Part shown: positions 62,160-64,000 of the stretch, one piece after another
Layout: every line of letters begins with the position of its first letter
How positions within the stretch are numbered: position 1 is the first letter of the stretch
Source of the DNA: Clostridium jeddahitimonense
GTDB taxonomy: Bacteria; Bacillota; Clostridia; Clostridiales; Clostridiaceae
Direction of reading: 5' to 3'
DNA: 64,000 nt
NCBI GenBank assembly: GCA_000753455.2
Contig: LM994670.1
Span: 3,649,622 to 3,713,621, forward strand
Notes under the pieces: model-generated
Databases searched by the model: none
The model's input: the letters and a program-made list of their open reading frames with translations, nothing else
What the model was told of the DNA's origin: nothing
Translations under genes and position numbers: made by a program

Positions 62160-62741
62160 TTAAATAATTTGAAAATAATTTAAAATTACCTTTATACCAA
62201 TGCTTAACAATATAATTCCTCCACAGGTATCAATCTGCTTTTTATATTTATTACCGATACAATAACCTACCCATAATCCAGAAGCTACTAATATAGCTGT
62301 TATTATAAATTGAATAAGTATAGTACTTACAAATTTAGTTTGTAATAATCCTAATCCAACCCCTAACATAAATGCATCTATACTTGTTGCTAATGCTAAG
62401 GTTACACTAGCTTTATAACCAAAAAACTCTTCACGCCTCTCATCTATATCAGTATTCAAAAATGAATTTTTAAATAATCTAAAAGCTAAGAAAAATAAAA
62501 TAATTGCTGAAAACCATTGATTCATAGATATTATCTTTTGATTTTCTATGTTTAGCATAGGAAATATAGCTATTAACATTCCTATAATTAGCATCAAAGT
62601 CTGAATTACACCAAATATAATACCTACTATAACAGCATTTGATTTCTTTAACTTTCCTTGATTAGATCCTCTGCATATAGTTACCGTAACTGAATCAAGG
62701 GCTAATCCAATGGCTACAACAATAACTTCCCATAAACTCAT
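62160..62741 (-). CDS. MntP-like manganese efflux / YtaF-type membrane protein
   Basis: A 193-residue protein with six membrane segments. AIGLALDSVTVTICRG near residue 11 and LALATSIDAFMLGVGLG near residue 115 are the two repeated Asp-bearing motifs of the MntP fold. MntP exports Mn(II). The Arg-Glu-rich loop near residue 98 is cytoplasmic. There is no yybP-ykoY type riboswitch in the short upstream gap. It lies 15 bases before the radical SAM gene and may be co-transcribed with it. Confidence 0.85.
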   Translation of the reverse strand: MSLWEVIVVAIGLALDSVTVTICRGSNQGKLKKSNAVIVGIIFGVIQTLMLIIGMLIAIFPMLNIENQKIISMNQWFSAIILFFLAFRLFKNSFLNTDIDERREEFFGYKASVTLALATSIDAFMLGVGLGLLQTKFVSTILIQFIITAILVASGLWVGYCIGNKYKKQIDTCGGIILLSIGIKVILNYFQII

Positions 62742-62829
62742 CTCATCTAATCACTCCCTTCCATTTCATTATAGATAGAGCCCTCTATTTTCTATACATA
62801 TGATTTCTTTAAAATGTATTTAAAAATAA

Positions 62830-62855
62830 ACAAAAGGACGGCTTTGTAGCCGTCC
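62830..62855 (-). terminator. Intrinsic terminator of the TetR gene
   Basis: GGACGGC and GCCGTCC form a 7-bp G+C-rich stem with a 6-base loop, followed on the minus strand by TTTTGTTTATTTTT. Confidence 0.88.
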
Positions 62856-62868
62856 ATATACAAAAACA

Positions 62869-63480
62869 CTAAATTGTATTATCTTTCATGGTCAATTTTT
62901 CCCTATTAGTACATTCAATCCTCTTATGTATGATGTCATCTAATGAATTAGTAACTAATATCTCATATTTTTTAGTTAAAGCCTTTGCTGATACTTTTAT
63001 TCCATCTTCAATCCATCTCTTTATTATAAAAGTTAATCCTCTTGAATAATATTCAGCTATATCATCTATAGAAAACTGTTCCTCATAATTTCTTGGATTA
63101 TTCCCATATTGATCAAATAATTCTTTAAACATATTTGTTAGATTACTGCTTATTATTTCCTCAAAAGAATTTTGTCCAGTTACTTTTATTGCTTTTAGGT
63201 AAAACTCCTTGTTATTTTCTATCCTTGAAAACATATAATGAATAGCTTCATATGGCATTTTATTATTTATAAGCATTTCACTACCTTTAAATATATCGTT
63301 ATAACATATCTGTTCTAAAACTTCATATTTATCAGCAAAATGATTATAAAATGTTGGTCTAATAAGACCTGCCCCGTCAGTAATCATTTTAATAGTTATT
63401 TTATCAAAATTATTTTTCAATATTAACTTTTTAAAACTTTCTAACAATGCTTCATGAACATCCTCTCGTTTGCTATTCAT
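62869..63480 (-). CDS. TetR/AcrR-family transcriptional regulator
   Basis: A 203-residue repressor. The N-terminal helix-turn-helix is in residues 10-55 (FDKITIKMITDGAGLIRPTFYNHFADKYEVLEQ), with the family's typical FYNHF segment in the recognition region. The C-terminal ligand domain resembles the DhaS/TetR_C_8 type. The gene is followed by its own terminator and then the MntP-like gene, so the targets are not obvious. The ligand is unknown. Confidence 0.9.
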   Translation of the reverse strand: MNSKREDVHEALLESFKKLILKNNFDKITIKMITDGAGLIRPTFYNHFADKYEVLEQICYNDIFKGSEMLINNKMPYEAIHYMFSRIENNKEFYLKAIKVTGQNSFEEIISSNLTNMFKELFDQYGNNPRNYEEQFSIDDIAEYYSRGLTFIIKRWIEDGIKVSAKALTKKYEILVTNSLDDIIHKRIECTNREKLTMKDNTI

Positions 63481-63777
63481 ATCTCACCTACACAAATATA
63501 AAATCTAATTCTTATATAATTAAAGTTTACTTATTAAATATTATTTGTTTATATTAAACCATATTTTGTAATTAATAATCAATATTTTAGTAAATTAAAT
63601 CACCTCAAATATGAGCGTGGCAATTATTTATTATTAATATAATACTTATTAAATTCCAATTAATTTTATACTTAGAATGCTGTAAATCCAACATCTACTG
63701 ACATCAAAGTCTCTGTAACATTACTACCTTCTACTTATTATAAGAATAATATAATACATTTTACAAATTCAATATTA
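63481..63777. other. A+T-rich intergenic region
   Basis: No coding frame or clear fold is seen. It must contain the TetR gene promoter near 63,520-63,590 (minus strand TTGATT, 18 bases, TTTAAT is a weak candidate). Nothing else was recognised. Confidence 0.35.
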
Positions 63778-63825
63778 TAAAAATAGAGCGTTGAAATTTT
63801 ATATTTAATAAAATTTCAACACTCT
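63778..63825 (-). terminator. Intrinsic terminator of the flavoprotein gene
   Basis: On the minus strand AGAGTGTTGAAATTTT pairs fully with AAAATTTCAACGCTCT (one G-U pair), followed by ATTTTTATA. Confidence 0.85.
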
Positions 63826-63857
63826 TATATTACAGCTTAAAATCTATGCTTTTATAA

Positions 63858-64000
63858 TTATTTTAAGATATATTTTGCAGCTTCTTCTCCTGATATTCTT
63901 CCGAATACTACAGATGCACTGTAAGCAGCACTTGAGTTAGCAACTTCACCAGCAGCATATAAACCTTCAATAACTTGGTCGTCATTGTTTAATACTTCTG
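63858..64000 (-). CDS. FAD-dependent reductase of the fumarate reductase type (partial, C-terminus only)
   Basis: Only the last 47 residues are in the window; the N-terminal part lies off the right edge. QVIEGLYAAGEVANSSAAYS followed by ASVVFGRISGEEAAKYILK is the C-terminal FAD-contact end seen in flavocytochrome c, fumarate and urocanate reductases. The substrate cannot be told. A terminator follows the stop. Confidence 0.8.
   Translation of the reverse strand, partial: EVLNNDDQVIEGLYAAGEVANSSAAYSASVVFGRISGEEAAKYILK

Noticed and set aside
1..64000. tRNA, rRNA, insertion sequences, prophage
   Set aside because: None was recognised on either strand: no transposase, integrase or tRNA-like fold.

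Overview
The window is low-GC (roughly 30% G+C by eye) Firmicute DNA, most likely a Clostridium: strong GGAGG ribosome binding sites, many small intrinsic terminators, clostridial-type transporters, and HelD, SfsA, YitT and FtsH genes. No rRNA, tRNA, transposase, phage gene or CRISPR array was found. Function calls come from reading motifs and from knowledge of the families, not from database searches.

Region 1 (1-18,773, all minus strand) is one large exopolysaccharide operon read from right to left. It opens with a sugar aminotransferase, a membrane phosphoglycosyl transferase, a Wzz-type chain-length/adaptor protein, a tyrosine autokinase and a PglD-like acetyltransferase. These are followed by at least ten glycosyltransferases (GT4 and GT2), an EpsG-like polymerase and a TagD/TagB pair that would add glycerol phosphate. 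The operon runs off the left edge. No Wzx flippase or nucleotide-sugar dehydratase is visible, so both must lie outside.

Region 2 (19,201-24,952) is a complete branched-chain amino acid ABC operon, livJ-H-M-G-F, behind a clear sigma-A promoter. It is interrupted by two copies of a long imperfect palindrome of about 200 bp. Region 3 (25,018-31,468) holds a strongly folded non-coding stretch, a lipoprotein, a lone pilin-like protein, a SipW-like signal peptidase with a probable secreted substrate (reminiscent of biofilm-matrix sipW-tasA), an M18 aminopeptidase and a CDF cation exporter.

Region 4 (31,470-43,854) has a TauE-like exporter, a 910-residue tail-anchored Sel1-repeat protein, a polar amino acid ABC transporter, a two-P-loop ATPase, a lone cellobiose-type PTS EIIC with a GntR regulator whose operator can be seen, and HelD. 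Region 5 (43,874-51,615) has the DUF3006-lepB-ftsH operon, a remarkable array of variable-stem mini-hairpins directly after the ftsH stop codon with a smaller relative at 47,592, a TIM-barrel protein, sfsA, a cluster of six perfect DnaA boxes, a 59-residue membrane protein, a YitT protein and a TerB-like protein.

Region 6 (51,760-64,000) has a metallophosphoesterase, glucose-type PTS EIICB under a RAT/terminator antitermination leader, a heterodimeric ABC exporter pair, a dicarboxylate/amino acid symporter preceded by what reads as a complete PyrR attenuator, a SPASM-type radical SAM protein, an MntP-like pump, a TetR regulator and the end of a flavoprotein.

The most notable non-gene signals are the hairpin arrays, the PyrR attenuator on a carboxylate transporter, the DnaA-box cluster away from dnaA, and the paired palindromes inside the liv operon.
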